This document shows positions 46,252 to 55,864 of a DNA stretch of 64,000 nucleotides, piece by piece (position 1 is the first letter of the stretch; every line of letters begins with the position of its first letter). Origin of the DNA: CBDCMJ01 sp965224325 (GTDB lineage Bacteria; Chloroflexota; Dehalococcoidia; Lucifugimonadales; UBA3495); the NCBI GenBank assembly GCA_965224325.1, contig CBDCYT010000012.1, positions 62,001-126,000 of the forward strand, in the 5' to 3' direction. The notes beneath the pieces are model-generated. The model worked only from the letters and a program-made list of their open reading frames with translations, had not been told where the DNA came from and made no database searches. Position numbers and translations under genes: made by a program.

Positions 46252-47130
46252 TTACTGGCGCCTCCGGTACTTCAGCAGGCGTTGTCCTTCCAGGTTCTGG
46301 TTGATGTACAAGTCCCCATGGGAATCTACCCAGATGGCGTGGGCCCCGGCATCGGTTGGGCCGGACCAGCTGGCCAGTACTTCCCCATCGATGCTCAATA
46401 TGGTCATGAATCCGTCCAGCTCCGGAACAAAGACCGCGTTGTCCGAATCGATGTAAATGTCACAGGGGCGGGCTAAGCCGGTCCATTGGGAGAGAAAGCT
46501 GCCCTCCGGGGAGAATATTTGAATTCGGTTGTTCTCCCGGTCAGCGACGAAGACCCGGCCGTCGGTGTGCACCCATACGCCGTGGGGAACGTGGAACTCG
46601 CCTGGGCCGGACTTTCCTGGAGCCCCCCAAGAGAATTCCAGCGATCCGTCCGCCGTGAACTTGTGGACCCGGGCGTTGCCGTAGCCGTCGGAGATGTACA
46701 TGTCCCCGCCCGGAGAGAGCGCCACGTCGCTGGGACGGTGGAAGGGTCCCGCCGCCCGCTGCACCACGTCTTCGTAATTCCCTGACCACCCGGTGTCGGA
46801 GGGTGTGTCCCAGGAGCCTAATGTCATCAGGAGGTTGCCCTGAGGGTCGTACTTCAACACCACGTGACTATTCTTCACCGGCATGTAGAGGTTGTTGTCG
46901 GCGTCGATGTAAATGCCGTGGGCATCGGTGAGCACGCCCTCCCCCCAAGAAGACAGGAAATTTCCATCCCTATCCAGAACAATCAACGGATGATCGCTGC
47001 GGTTGAACAGGTAAACCTGGTCTTCGGAGTCGGTGACAATCGCGGTCTGGCCCAGAGTCCAGCCCTCGGGTAGCTTCGCCCAATCCGCCACCGGTTCATA
47101 GGTGTATTTGCCAGCGCCTACGGTTACCAT
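46252..47130 (-). CDS. NHL-repeat beta-propeller protein
   Basis: 292 aa, six NHL-type blades, e.g. FHRPSDVALSPGGDMYISDG, FHVPHGVWVHTDGRVFVADR, LARPCDIYIDSDNAVFVPEL. The pattern resembles the lyase domain of peptidyl-alpha-hydroxyglycine alpha-amidating lyase and other NHL hydrolases. No signal peptide is visible. It is coupled (two bases apart) to the FMN oxidase downstream, so the two may act on the same pathway; the reaction is unknown. Confidence 0.85.
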   Translation of the reverse strand: MVTVGAGKYTYEPVADWAKLPEGWTLGQTAIVTDSEDQVYLFNRSDHPLIVLDRDGNFLSSWGEGVLTDAHGIYIDADNNLYMPVKNSHVVLKYDPQGNLLMTLGSWDTPSDTGWSGNYEDVVQRAAGPFHRPSDVALSPGGDMYISDGYGNARVHKFTADGSLEFSWGAPGKSGPGEFHVPHGVWVHTDGRVFVADRENNRIQIFSPEGSFLSQWTGLARPCDIYIDSDNAVFVPELDGFMTILSIDGEVLASWSGPTDAGAHAIWVDSHGDLYINQNLEGQRLLKYRRRQ

Positions 47131-47380
47131 CTCCTCTTTACCTCCACTATGATGATCTCAAAAGCTGCCTCAAAACAGTGTGACCAAATCAGCGCCGGTC
47201 TTGGACAGGCTGAGGACCGACGGTAATTTCTCCGCTCGTGTTGCCCTTGTCGGACCACCCTTTGGGATGGTTTCTTAGCGCTCTATCAAGAAGGGCGCGT
47301 TGTGACGATTGCCGGATATTTTGCCAACTCCTTGACGAACATAGCGCTTACAGAGCGCTTTAGGAAACCTGAGGCTGTCT

Positions 47381-47465
47381 CGGAAGTCTCCACTCACGAT
47401 TTTGGGCGGACGCAACTTGACGGATTACTATTATTAACCACCTATACCAGTTATTGAATGAGGCT
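47381..47465 (+). repeat. Dispersed repeat family B, copy 2 (partial)
   Basis: GGCTGTCTCGGAAGTCTCCA through TTATTGAATGAGGCTCAAGG. Matches the left about 85 bases of copy 1; the right part with the hairpin is missing. No gene in 47131-47561. Confidence 0.8.
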
Positions 47466-47561
47466 CAAGGCCGGAACGATTGGCCAGTAACAGGGTCGCC
47501 ATTACCTCCCCCTGTAGGTCAAAGAGCCGCCGGGAATGTTTTTCACCCGGCTTCTATTTAT

Positions 47562-47677
47562 CACCTGGCTTCTTGTCACCTGGCTTCTTGTCACCTGGCT
47601 TCTTGTCACCTGGCTTCTTGTCACCTGGCTTCTTGTCACCTGGCTTCTTGTCACCTGGCTTCTTGTCACCTGGCTTC
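47562..47677. repeat. 15-bp tandem repeat, eight copies, starting in the UGSC stop codon
   Basis: Perfect repeats of CACCTGGCTTCTTGT (plus strand) at 47562, 47577, 47592, 47607, 47622, 47637, 47652, the eighth (47667) partial. On the minus strand the unit is AGCCAGGTGACAAGA: it begins with the last codons and stop of the UGSC gene (GCC AGG TGA), so the gene's 3' end was duplicated. 47544 holds a ninth, diverged copy. Confidence 0.95.
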
Positions 47678-48235
47678 CGTGAGCGCCGCAATGATTTGTT
47701 CTTCGGCCATGATGGCCCTTCCTATCACCGCGTTCGCGTCCAGGCCCCCCAGGGGGTGAGGAATGTTGACCGGTTGAAAGTTGGACCGGCCGAAGGACTT
47801 CGCTTGGAGCAGCGCCGAGTCGATAAAAGGCTCGGTGCAAATCACTACTGTGGGTATGCCCCGGTTCTCAAAGGTCATGGCGTCGTGCACACTGCACGCG
47901 GTACAGGACCCTCAATCCGCTATGGCAGTGATCACGAAGTCACACCGTTCCGCCAGGGTGTCTATAATCTCCGGCGCGGCGGGGCGGGAGTATATCAACT
48001 TGTCCTGGGAAATAGTGTCTCTTAGCTCAAATCGCTTGTCCAACGCTTCCCGCAGGCCGGCCAGCAGTGGACTGGCATTGTGCTTACGATTTCCCAGAAA
48101 TCCGCCGACCTTACCGTGTAAATCGACCAGTTTAGGCGTCGTATGCCAACGGGCGTTGGCCTCTGGGTCCACTGGCGCTAAAATGTTGAGCAGCTTCAGC
48201 CTGTCCTGCAGGCTGGTTGAATGGATGCTAGTCAT
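47666..48235 (-). CDS. UGSC-family selenoprotein with in-frame UGA (Sec108)
   Basis: 189-residue protein read through a UGA at 47914-47912. Before it: MTSIHSTSLQDRLK..., KVGGFLGNRKHNASPLLAGL and CDFVITAIAD; after it: GSCTACSVHDAMTFENRGIP, TVVICTEPFIDSALLQAKSF and PHPLGGL. The motif Sec-Gly-Ser-Cys-Thr followed by CSVHD is the hallmark of UGSC selenoproteins, which have Sec or Cys at this place. A hairpin (arms GTGCA/TGCAC, extended GCG/CGC) lies 16-35 bases after the UGA and may be the bacterial SECIS. The protein is likely a redox enzyme; its substrate is unknown. Repeats flank both ends, and its companion gene is upstream. Confidence 0.87.
47881..47900 (-). promoter_or_regulatory. Candidate bacterial SECIS hairpin of UGSC selenoprotein
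   Basis: Minus strand: CGCGTGCAGTGTGCACGACG. Arms GTGCA/TGCAC around loop GUG, plus three more pairs after an A bulge. The loop starts 20 nt past the UGA, within the range used by SelB-dependent elements. Not tested by folding. Confidence 0.5.
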
Positions 48236-48248
48236 GGTTGCTTCCTCA

Positions 48249-48353
48249 GTCCGCGTTAATTTGGGAGCACACGTTATTTAGGGGTCTGCGTTATTTTAGG
48301 AGCACACGCTATATAGCGGTCCGCGTTACTTTGGGAATACACGTTGTTTAGGG
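48249..48353. repeat. Three 35-bp tandem repeats between companion gene and UGSC gene
   Basis: Units at 48249, 48284 and 48319, each starting GT(C/T)(C/T)GCGTTA and containing ACACG(T/C)T. They differ at several positions. They fill the 112-base gap between the two genes and include the companion's stop codon. Confidence 0.9.
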
Positions 48354-49388
48354 CTCCTCGATGAGCTTGGTGATCCGAGCCGAACCCCAGCCCGGGAGGT
48401 AAGCTGAGTGGGGACCGCCAGGCCCTCCGGCAACAATGATATTTATGTTCTCCGGGCGCCGCACCAGAGGCACCATCTGCTCGTCATCCTCCGGGTCAAC
48501 GAACCGGGGCCAGAATAACCCCCGCTGCCCATCGCCTTGCGGAGGACCGCCGCGGCGCAGCAAACGCACCGGCTTCCTCGCGTGCTCAAACAGGAACATG
48601 CGGACGTCACGCTTCCTCCATCCTTCCTGGGCAAGAATGCCGGCGTGTTGCGGGCTTAACACCACAAGGGTGTCGCCCATCACGTACATTTGTACGTTGC
48701 CGAGGGTGCACATTGAGTCGGCCAGCACCATCAGAAAGTCTCGCGGATTAGCCGCATGGTACATGACGTTGTGGGGAGCTTCCGCAGGGTAAACGGTGAC
48801 GGTGCTATCGGATTCCGAGAAGCCCTCTTCCACGTGGAACGGTTCCCAGGGATTGGCCTCCTCATCCTCGGCTATGCAGTAGGTGAAGGCGCCGGGGTGG
48901 CCGAAGGTTGACTTGTTAATCTCGCCGGGGATCGCTCCACCCAGGTTGACCAACGCCAATTTGACAGCGCGCCCGATGGTGGCATTGGCCCGCCATCCCT
49001 GGCCGAAGCAGTTGTACCCCGAGTTGATGTCGAGTTGCTTGGCGGCAGGGCCGTTTACGATTATTAAGGGGCAGTGTATGCCGGTCGAACACTGGACTCC
49101 CCGCAGGTTGAACCGGTCTTCCAACATGGCCTGTATAGCCGTGACCACCACGGGCATGTACTCCGGGAGACAGCCCGCCATCACGGCGTTCACCGCGAGC
49201 CTCTCCACCGTTGCCTTGCCTCCCAGGGGTGGTATCTCGCCAATCAGCTCGTCCGGAGGCCGCCGCAGATAGGCGACGAAGTCACCCACTCGCTCTTTGG
49301 TGGGCGGGACAACCGGCAGTCCATCGGTCCAGCCCGTCTCATACATCAACTCCGCGGCGCCCGCTAGGTCAAGGGGCAAAGCATTCAT
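48348..49388 (-). CDS. UGSC companion protein, unknown function
   Basis: 346 aa. Starts MNALPLDLAGAAELMYETGW and contains GWTDGLPVVPPTKERV, VERLAVNAVMAGC, CSTGIHCPLIIVNGPAA and GAIPGEINKSTFGHPG. Several conserved Cys (CSTGIHC) and Gly-rich turns suggest a cofactor- or metal-binding enzyme. I recall this GWTDGLPVVPPT segment next to or fused with UGSC domains, but cannot name a reaction. It precedes the UGSC gene on the same strand across a 112-base gap occupied by 35-bp repeats. Confidence 0.75.
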   Translation of the reverse strand: MNALPLDLAGAAELMYETGWTDGLPVVPPTKERVGDFVAYLRRPPDELIGEIPPLGGKATVERLAVNAVMAGCLPEYMPVVVTAIQAMLEDRFNLRGVQCSTGIHCPLIIVNGPAAKQLDINSGYNCFGQGWRANATIGRAVKLALVNLGGAIPGEINKSTFGHPGAFTYCIAEDEEANPWEPFHVEEGFSESDSTVTVYPAEAPHNVMYHAANPRDFLMVLADSMCTLGNVQMYVMGDTLVVLSPQHAGILAQEGWRKRDVRMFLFEHARKPVRLLRRGGPPQGDGQRGLFWPRFVDPEDDEQMVPLVRRPENINIIVAGGPGGPHSAYLPGWGSARITKLIEEP

Positions 49389-49674
49389 AGGCTATCTCAA
49401 CCAACAGTGGAGTTCAGGCAGTCCCTAGGTTTAAACCACAGGTGGGCGGCTGCCTATACCTTACCATGCCACAATCCACCAGTCTCGTTGGCAGTATCTT
49501 TAGGTCTGGAAATCCGGGCCCTGATCATGGAAGACCTGCGCCAGAAGGCCATTTTCATCTTTGCAGTCTTGATTTCCGTCATTAGGGTCGCCCCATTGGC
49601 CCCAACCCAGCGGACTCGCACCGCCTCCGGGGCTGCACCATTGGCCCCAACGCGGGGGACTCGCACCGCGAATC
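49389..49674. repeat. Imperfect about 34-bp direct repeat, 45-bp period
   Basis: CCATTGGCCCCAAC...GGACTCGCACCG occurs at 49592-49623 and 49638-49668. No gene in this 286-base gap. Confidence 0.6.
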
Positions 49675-50295
49675 TTATCCCCTCCTGTTCCTCAGCTCCT
49701 CCCACACGGCTTCCGGCTGCACGCCGGTGGCTGCCAGCAGAACCATAGAGTGATAGAGCAGATCAGCGATTTCCTTAGGAAGGTTCTCCTCGTTGCCCTG
49801 GACTGCGGCAATAGCAGTCTCACCGGCTTCTTCGATGACCTTCTGAGCGATGCGGCCGGTCCCTTCTTGAAGCAGCCGCGCGGTGTAGCTACCCTCCGGG
49901 AGGTCCCGTTGCCGGTCTCGAATCACGGCAAATAGCTCGTCCAAGACGCCCGGACCGGTGTCAGCCGCCTCGTACTCATCGGGCAGCTGTTCCATGGGGG
50001 TGAAAAAACACGAGGTGTTTCCGGTGTGGCATGTGGGCCCATCCGGTTCGACCTTCAGCAAAATGGTGTCTCCGTCGCAGTCCAGCCACGCCTCGCGTAG
50101 ATTCAGGTAGTTGCCCGAAATCTCTCCCTTGTGCCAAAGGTCCTCACGGCTCCGACTGTAGAACCACACCTGGGCACCCTCCACAGTCCGCTTCAACGAC
50201 CCTGGATTCATGTAGCCCAGCATCAACACCTGGCCGGTGTTAATGTCCTGGGCAATTGCCGGGACCAAGCCTTGTTCGTCAAGTTTCACTTTCAT
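49675..50295 (-). CDS. hisIE: Bifunctional phosphoribosyl-AMP cyclohydrolase / phosphoribosyl-ATP pyrophosphatase
   Basis: Steps 2 and 3 of histidine biosynthesis, 206 aa. PRA-CH domain 1-115: QVLMLGYMNPGSLKRTVEG, YSRSREDLWHKGEISGN, LDCDGDTILLKVEPDGPTCH (metal Cys, Asp). PRA-PH domain 120-206: LPEGSYTARLLQEG and KVIEEAGETAIAAVQGN, ELADLLYH-type EIADLLYHSMVLL. Start at ATG 50295 overlaps the HAD gene stop by four bases (ATGA), so they are coupled. Confidence 0.95.
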   Translation of the reverse strand: MKVKLDEQGLVPAIAQDINTGQVLMLGYMNPGSLKRTVEGAQVWFYSRSREDLWHKGEISGNYLNLREAWLDCDGDTILLKVEPDGPTCHTGNTSCFFTPMEQLPDEYEAADTGPGVLDELFAVIRDRQRDLPEGSYTARLLQEGTGRIAQKVIEEAGETAIAAVQGNEENLPKEIADLLYHSMVLLAATGVQPEAVWEELRNRRG

Positions 50296-51014
50296 CGCGC
50301 ATTGTCCTCGGTTGGCGGCCATGCCTTCAACAGGCCGGGCAGCTCCAGCAGGTTGCGGACCTGGAAGGCTGGGGCGGGGATATCCGGATCCGGCGGGGCG
50401 CCGGTCCGGTTGACCCAAATGGCGTGCATCCCAACCGAGCCCGCGCCCTGGACGTCTTCGAACTGCTGGTCTCCCACGTAAACCGATTCCTCGGGAGCCA
50501 CGTCCAACATCTGCAGCATCCGGCGGAATAGCTCCGGTAGAGGCTTGTAGACCCGGGCCTGCTCCGATGACAATACCGCCTCGAAGTCCAATCCCAGATA
50601 CTCCAAGTTAGGCAAGAGATAATCGTCGTCTGCGTTGGAAAGTAATGCGATACGCCATTCGCTCCGGAGGGCCGTTAAGGCTTCCACCGTCTCCGGATAT
50701 GGGTCCCGATGAGATATGTAACTGACGAAGCTGGCTGCTGCAGCTTCAGCGTCTCCAGGCACGTCCAGGCGCGCGAACGTATGGCGAAATGCGTCCCGCC
50801 AAGCCTCAAAGTAGCTCCGGAAAGGCTCCCCGGGCTTAATCCGGCTGCCGCGGAATTCAGCTTCTTGCGGGGCCCATTCCTGCCACAGCTGCTGGGGGCT
50901 GACGTCCAGAGATTGCTCCTGAATAATCCCTTTGAAGCCAACTTCCCACAGGTGGTGCTGGTTCTGCACCAGTGTTTCGTACATGTCGAATATCACCGTG
51001 GTGATGCGTGTCAT
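50292..51014 (-). CDS. HAD-superfamily hydrolase within the his cluster
   Basis: 240 aa, HAD subfamily IA. Motif I is FDMYETL near residue 9: the nucleophile Asp is present, but position +2, usually Asp in phosphatases, is Tyr as in L-2-haloacid dehalogenases (FDAYGTL). Motif II SNADDDYLL, motif III Lys in RVYKPLPELF, motif IV YVGDQQFEDVQGAGSVG. Its place between hisF and hisIE with a coupled stop-start suggests a histidinol-phosphatase role, but the Tyr argues for a dehalogenase-type reaction; undecided. Confidence 0.88.
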   Translation of the reverse strand: MTRITTVIFDMYETLVQNQHHLWEVGFKGIIQEQSLDVSPQQLWQEWAPQEAEFRGSRIKPGEPFRSYFEAWRDAFRHTFARLDVPGDAEAAAASFVSYISHRDPYPETVEALTALRSEWRIALLSNADDDYLLPNLEYLGLDFEAVLSSEQARVYKPLPELFRRMLQMLDVAPEESVYVGDQQFEDVQGAGSVGMHAIWVNRTGAPPDPDIPAPAFQVRNLLELPGLLKAWPPTEDNAR

Positions 51015-51177
51015 ACCCTGGGCCCGTCTCCTTGCGTTGTAAATATTCGAGCTAATGGGCCGCGCCGCGGGCCGTGACCAAGGCTTCTCGCGGCCCTAAA
51101 ACCGGCTCTCCGGCCCAAGGGCGCACCGGTATACCTTTACAATCCGTCAGTCAGAATCCGTCAGTGCCGTTCCCTCG

Positions 51178-51999
<822 letters not shown>

Positions 52000-52437
52000 T
52001 ACGCCCGGGATTTCTCCCCAGTATTTCTCATCGTTCGGTCCTCGAGATGCTGGCGGGCAGCACCGGACCCGGCATCTCCCAACAGATGTCCAGGCAAAAT
52101 TATATCACCCTGAACACAGACTCCCGGAAGGTCCTGCCGCTGTTGGCCGAAACGAACGTTCAGGAGAACGACATATACTCTGGGGGCGCTGCGATAAACC
52201 CCTCGAGGTTCTTTCAGCGTGAAGGCAATGTAGAGTATACATCCGCCCATTCTGGCGAGTGGCTGTAACCCAGTCCAAAAGAGGGACAGTCGAAAGATCC
52301 ATCAGTTCATATGAGTAACTCCAAGAAGCCCGGGGTAGATGCGATGGGCCTTTTCCAGAGTTGTTGGCGTGGCCAGTTGGTGCAATCAGAAACCTGGGTT
52401 AAAATGGACCAACTTAATGCAAGGAGAGAATGATTTT
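52000..52437. other. Gene-free interval
   Basis: 438 bases between divergent hisF and GlcG-like genes. AAGGAGAG at 52421-52428 is the RBS of the next gene. No T-box, riboswitch or gene recognised. Confidence 0.5.
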
Positions 52438-52833
52438 ATGGCAATTTCATTGGCCGACGCGAACCGGATTCTTGAAGGCGCAATTGCTCATGCCCAGGAG
52501 CTTAACATCAAGGTAAGTGTGGCGGTCTGCGATGCGGGCGGCCGGCTCATCGCCTTCAACCGCATGGATGGGGCCATATGGGCGGGAGTTTATGGGTCCC
52601 AGGGGAAGGCAGTAGCCTCGGCGGCCTTTGGAAGAGCCAGCGGGCTGCTGCAAGAACGGGCCGACCAGCCAACTCCCAGGGGCATAGCCGTGGCCGAGGG
52701 GGGTCACATGATCATGGGCCAGGGAGGAGTGCCCATCGTCCAGCACGGCAACGTCGCGGGGGCTGTGGGTGTTGGCGGGGGAACCAGCCAAGAAGACGAA
52801 GATTGCGCCAACGCGGGGATTGCCAAGCTGTAG
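52438..52833 (+). CDS. GlcG/HbpS family haem-binding-like protein
   Basis: 131-residue DUF336-type protein: MAISLADANRILEGAIAHAQ, VSVAVCDAGGRLIAFNRMDG, and C-terminal GVPIVQHGNVAGAVGVGGGT with QEDEDCANAG. Family members bind haem or act with glycolate and diol-metabolism enzymes. Start at ATG 52438 follows AAGGAGAG by ten bases; longer readings lack support. No linked glc genes. Confidence 0.9.
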   Translation: MAISLADANRILEGAIAHAQELNIKVSVAVCDAGGRLIAFNRMDGAIWAGVYGSQGKAVASAAFGRASGLLQERADQPTPRGIAVAEGGHMIMGQGGVPIVQHGNVAGAVGVGGGTSQEDEDCANAGIAKL

Positions 52834-53162
52834 GCCCTATCTGCCTAATCACTCCCGCAGTTAGGAGCTAATCCGGAACTCGCCCTCACGCTTTGACTAA
52901 CTGGGTTTGCGTTGTGTTGTCCACCTGGGCAACACAACCATCCCTTATCTCGGGACGGCTCACCCGGCCAGCCCCATACAAGGACCCACCTGGCTAGATG
53001 GTCGAATCCGTGACATGGGAGCTCAACTGAGGCGCACTCTCCACTGAAGCCAGCGGCGATTCCACCCGGCCGCAGGGGGGCGTCGCCATCCAATAGCATC
53101 GGGCGGCTGCAAAGAGACGGGGGTCCGCGGTATTTACGACCGCCCAATGCGGGTGGCGGGGC
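52834..53162. other. Gene-free interval
   Basis: 329 bases between convergent genes; the direct repeat TTGTGTTGTCC/AACACAACC near 52913-52940 forms a weak hairpin. Nothing else seen. Confidence 0.45.
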
Positions 53163-54413
53163 CTATCCGGCAAGTTGGGCCAAAAACTCCGCCAAGGACC
53201 TGGTTTCTTGGGTGGAAGCCTCCATGTTCCTGACTACTACTTCCCCACGAGTTATCTCGTCGTCACCCAGGATCAACGCGAAGGGAATTCCCAAGGCGTT
53301 GGCTTGCCGCATTTGGCCTCGCAATGCCCTGGCGCCGCTGCTGAGGATCGCCCCCACTCCGGCCAGCCGAAGCTTGGCCGCCAGTTCCGCCGCCGCAGGC
53401 CGCGCAGCGTCGCCGACGTTGGCCACCAAGTAGGCGGGTGACGGCTCGTCGGGCACCGGCACGCCGCTGCTTTTCAAGTTCAACGTAAGCCGCTCCATAC
53501 CGGTGGCGAATCCGATGCCCGGCGTGGGTTGGCCACCCAATTCCTGGACCAACGCGTCATAGCGGCCACCGCCGATTATGGTTGACTGAGCGCCTCCTTC
53601 CCTGGGTTGCACCTCAAATACAGTGCGAGTGTAGTAGTCCAATCCGCGCACCAGACGGTGTTCCGGCTGGTAGGGTATTCCGAGATCGCTCAAGTACCCT
53701 TGCAGGGTGGTCCAGTGATGTTGGCAATCATCACACAGCCGGTCCGCAGACTTAGGCGCGGCGTCTCCCAGTGCGCGGCACGCCTCCACCTTGCAGTCCA
53801 AAAGGCGCAAAGGATTACGTTCCAAGCGGACCCGGCATTCGGGGCATAACCTATCCTGGTGACCGGAATAGTAGGACGCCAGGCTTTTCACATACTCCGG
53901 GCGGCACTCGGAATCACCAATGCTGTTAACGTAAAGCACCACGTCGCGGAGCCCCAAAGAGCTGACCAATTGCCAGGCGAGCTCCACCACCTCGGCATCC
54001 ACCGAGGGATCGCCATCGCCCAACGCCTCCGCTCCAAACTGGTGGTGCTCACGGAACCGGCCCGCCTGGGGACGCTCGTAGCGGAAGACAGGGCAGAAGT
54101 AATAGAGCCGCACCGGCTGGGGCAGGTTGTGCATTCCATGTTCCAGGTAAGCCCGGCAAACCGGCGCCGTACCTTCGGGCCGTAGGGTTATGCTGTCGCC
54201 GCCTCGATCGTCAAAGGTGTACATCTCCTTCTCTACGATGTCGGTGCCTTCACCCACGGAGCGGACAAAGAGGTCCGAGTATTCAAACACGGGGGTGTCT
54301 ATGCGGCCGTAGCCATACCTGCGCGCGAGTTCCACCGCCTTGGATTCAATGTATCGCCAGTATTTTTGCTCCACCGGCAGCAGGTCTGTAGTGCCTCGGG
54401 GCGCTCGGTACAA
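53163..54413 (-). CDS. hisS: Histidyl-tRNA synthetase
   Basis: Class II synthetase charging tRNA-His, 416 aa. Motif 1 region RGTTDLLPVE, motif 2 LRPEGTAPVCRAYLEHGMH and YYFCPVFRYERPQAGRFREH near 75-120, HisA motif LVRGLDYYTRTVFEV near 257, motif 3 GGGRYDALVQELGG...GIGFATGMERL near 283-315, and a C-terminal anticodon-binding domain. It lies in the same direction as the his genes but beyond a divergent gene. Confidence 0.97.
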   Translation of the reverse strand: MYRAPRGTTDLLPVEQKYWRYIESKAVELARRYGYGRIDTPVFEYSDLFVRSVGEGTDIVEKEMYTFDDRGGDSITLRPEGTAPVCRAYLEHGMHNLPQPVRLYYFCPVFRYERPQAGRFREHHQFGAEALGDGDPSVDAEVVELAWQLVSSLGLRDVVLYVNSIGDSECRPEYVKSLASYYSGHQDRLCPECRVRLERNPLRLLDCKVEACRALGDAAPKSADRLCDDCQHHWTTLQGYLSDLGIPYQPEHRLVRGLDYYTRTVFEVQPREGGAQSTIIGGGRYDALVQELGGQPTPGIGFATGMERLTLNLKSSGVPVPDEPSPAYLVANVGDAARPAAAELAAKLRLAGVGAILSSGARALRGQMRQANALGIPFALILGDDEITRGEVVVRNMEASTQETRSLAEFLAQLAG

Positions 54414-54645
54414 CGGTTTTACTCCTAGCTTTACTACTGAAATCGAAAGTTAACGGGGCTAAAATGGACTGTCCGGCCCTATCGTGAACACCTTACCCAT
54501 TCCCTGAATGGGCGGGAATACCGGTTTACGGAACCCAATCAGCCGATCCCGGGACCGGTTAGTCTTCGGGCTATTATAGGCCCTGGGCAATTCCGATGTA
54601 ATGACGGGACCTGCCCCCGGTCTCTCTACGAGCCGAGGAGCGGGG

Positions 54646-55855
54646 CTAAACCGCCCCTTGGCTCTGGAGCTGGTCCAACTCTTCCTCGGATAGGCCGCCG
54701 ATGCCGCACAATATTTCTCGGTTGTGCTGGCCCAGCAGCGGCGGTGAAACGGCAGGTATGTCAGCGCATGACGTCAGCTGTATGGGTGTCCTCACCGTGC
54801 GAAAGGAGCCTCCCAAAGTATCGCCGGCGTCGATCATCATATTCCTGGCTTCCAACTGGGGACACCGGTCTAAATCGGCTTGGTTCTGCACCACACCCAT
54901 GGAGAAGCCTATCTCAGTCAGCTTCCAGGCAATCTCCCACTTGGAGAGCTGCCGGGACCAACCCTCGATGGCGGGTACGAATTGGTCGAAATAGAAATCG
55001 CCGCTCACGCCCCGGCCGAGATATCGAGGGTCTTGGACCAACTCCTCCCGGCCGATGAGCCGCCACAGGTTGCCCCACTTTTCCTCCGCGTCGGCTCCAA
55101 CTCCGGCTCCCGCCAGCACTACTCATGTTTTCCCTAGCGCGGCCGGTGATCTGCCCTGTGGCTTGGTAGTGGGGCATGCTGCTGGTAGTGTGAGCCGCCA
55201 TGCAGTCGTACATGGCCATGTCCAGATGCTGCCCCAGCCCGGTCTTACGCCTGGTCTCCAGCGCCAACACGACTCCCAGGGCCGTCCAAACTCCAGGAAC
55301 TGAGTCTCCAATATTGTCGCCGACCATTTGCGGAGGCCCGCCGGGAGCCCCGGTAACCTCCATCCAACCGCCCATTCCCTGTACACTTGGATTGTTGGCG
55401 GGCCAATTTGAATAAGGGCCGCGCAGGTCTGCGTTGTCGCCATAGCCGGTGATGCTGGCGTAGACAAGCCCGGGGTTGGCCTGTTGGAGCACCTCATACC
55501 CCAGCCCAAGGCGCCGCAAAGCCCCCGGTCCCCAATTGTCCAGCAGGACGTCGGAGACCCTTGCCAAGTTCAGCAACAGATCTCGGCAACTGGGGCGCCG
55601 CAGGTCCAAGGTGATGCTCTTCTTGTTGCGATTGATGCCCAAAAAGCGGGCGCTCACTTGTTGCCCGCCCGGTCCTGGGATGAAAGGACCGTTGCTTCTC
55701 GCCCGCTCGCCCGAGCCGGGGCGCTCGATCTTGATAACCTCGGCGCCCATGTCCGCCAAAATCACGGAGCAGTATGGACCGGCCACGATGTGAGTAACGT
55801 CGAGCACTCGAATCCCTTCCAGGGGCAAGGGGAGTTGCCGCCCTTCGTCAGCCAT
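54646..55855 (-). pseudogene. CaiB/BaiF CoA transferase, frameshifted with small deletion
   Basis: N-terminal part (MADEGRQLPLPLEGIRVLDV..., GAEVIKIERPGSGERARSNG, TGLGQHLDMAMYDCMAAHTT) is in frame to TGRAREN near residue 240. The C-terminal part resumes in another frame with LAGAGVGADAEEKWGNLWRL and runs to EEELDQLQSQGAV. The join near 55125 lacks the family's usual about 20-25 residues before the ADEEKW-like segment, so this is probably a deletion of some tens of bases with frame change. Either a pseudogene or a read-assembly fault. The gene precedes nothing on the operon but shares strand with the carbonic anhydrase gene 9 bases upstream. Confidence 0.8.
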
Positions 55856-55864
55856 GGCTGCGCC

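Noticed and set aside
47562..47677. Read-through of the 15-bp repeats as a poly-selenocysteine tail
   Set aside because: Each unit would add UGA in phase, but no SECIS-like hairpin follows these UGAs, and the family ends at about this point. An ordinary stop is far simpler.
47666..48235. Plain nonsense-mutated pseudogene
   Set aside because: The UGA replaces a position known to be Sec/Cys in the family, the frame stays intact on both sides, and the following GSC is conserved.
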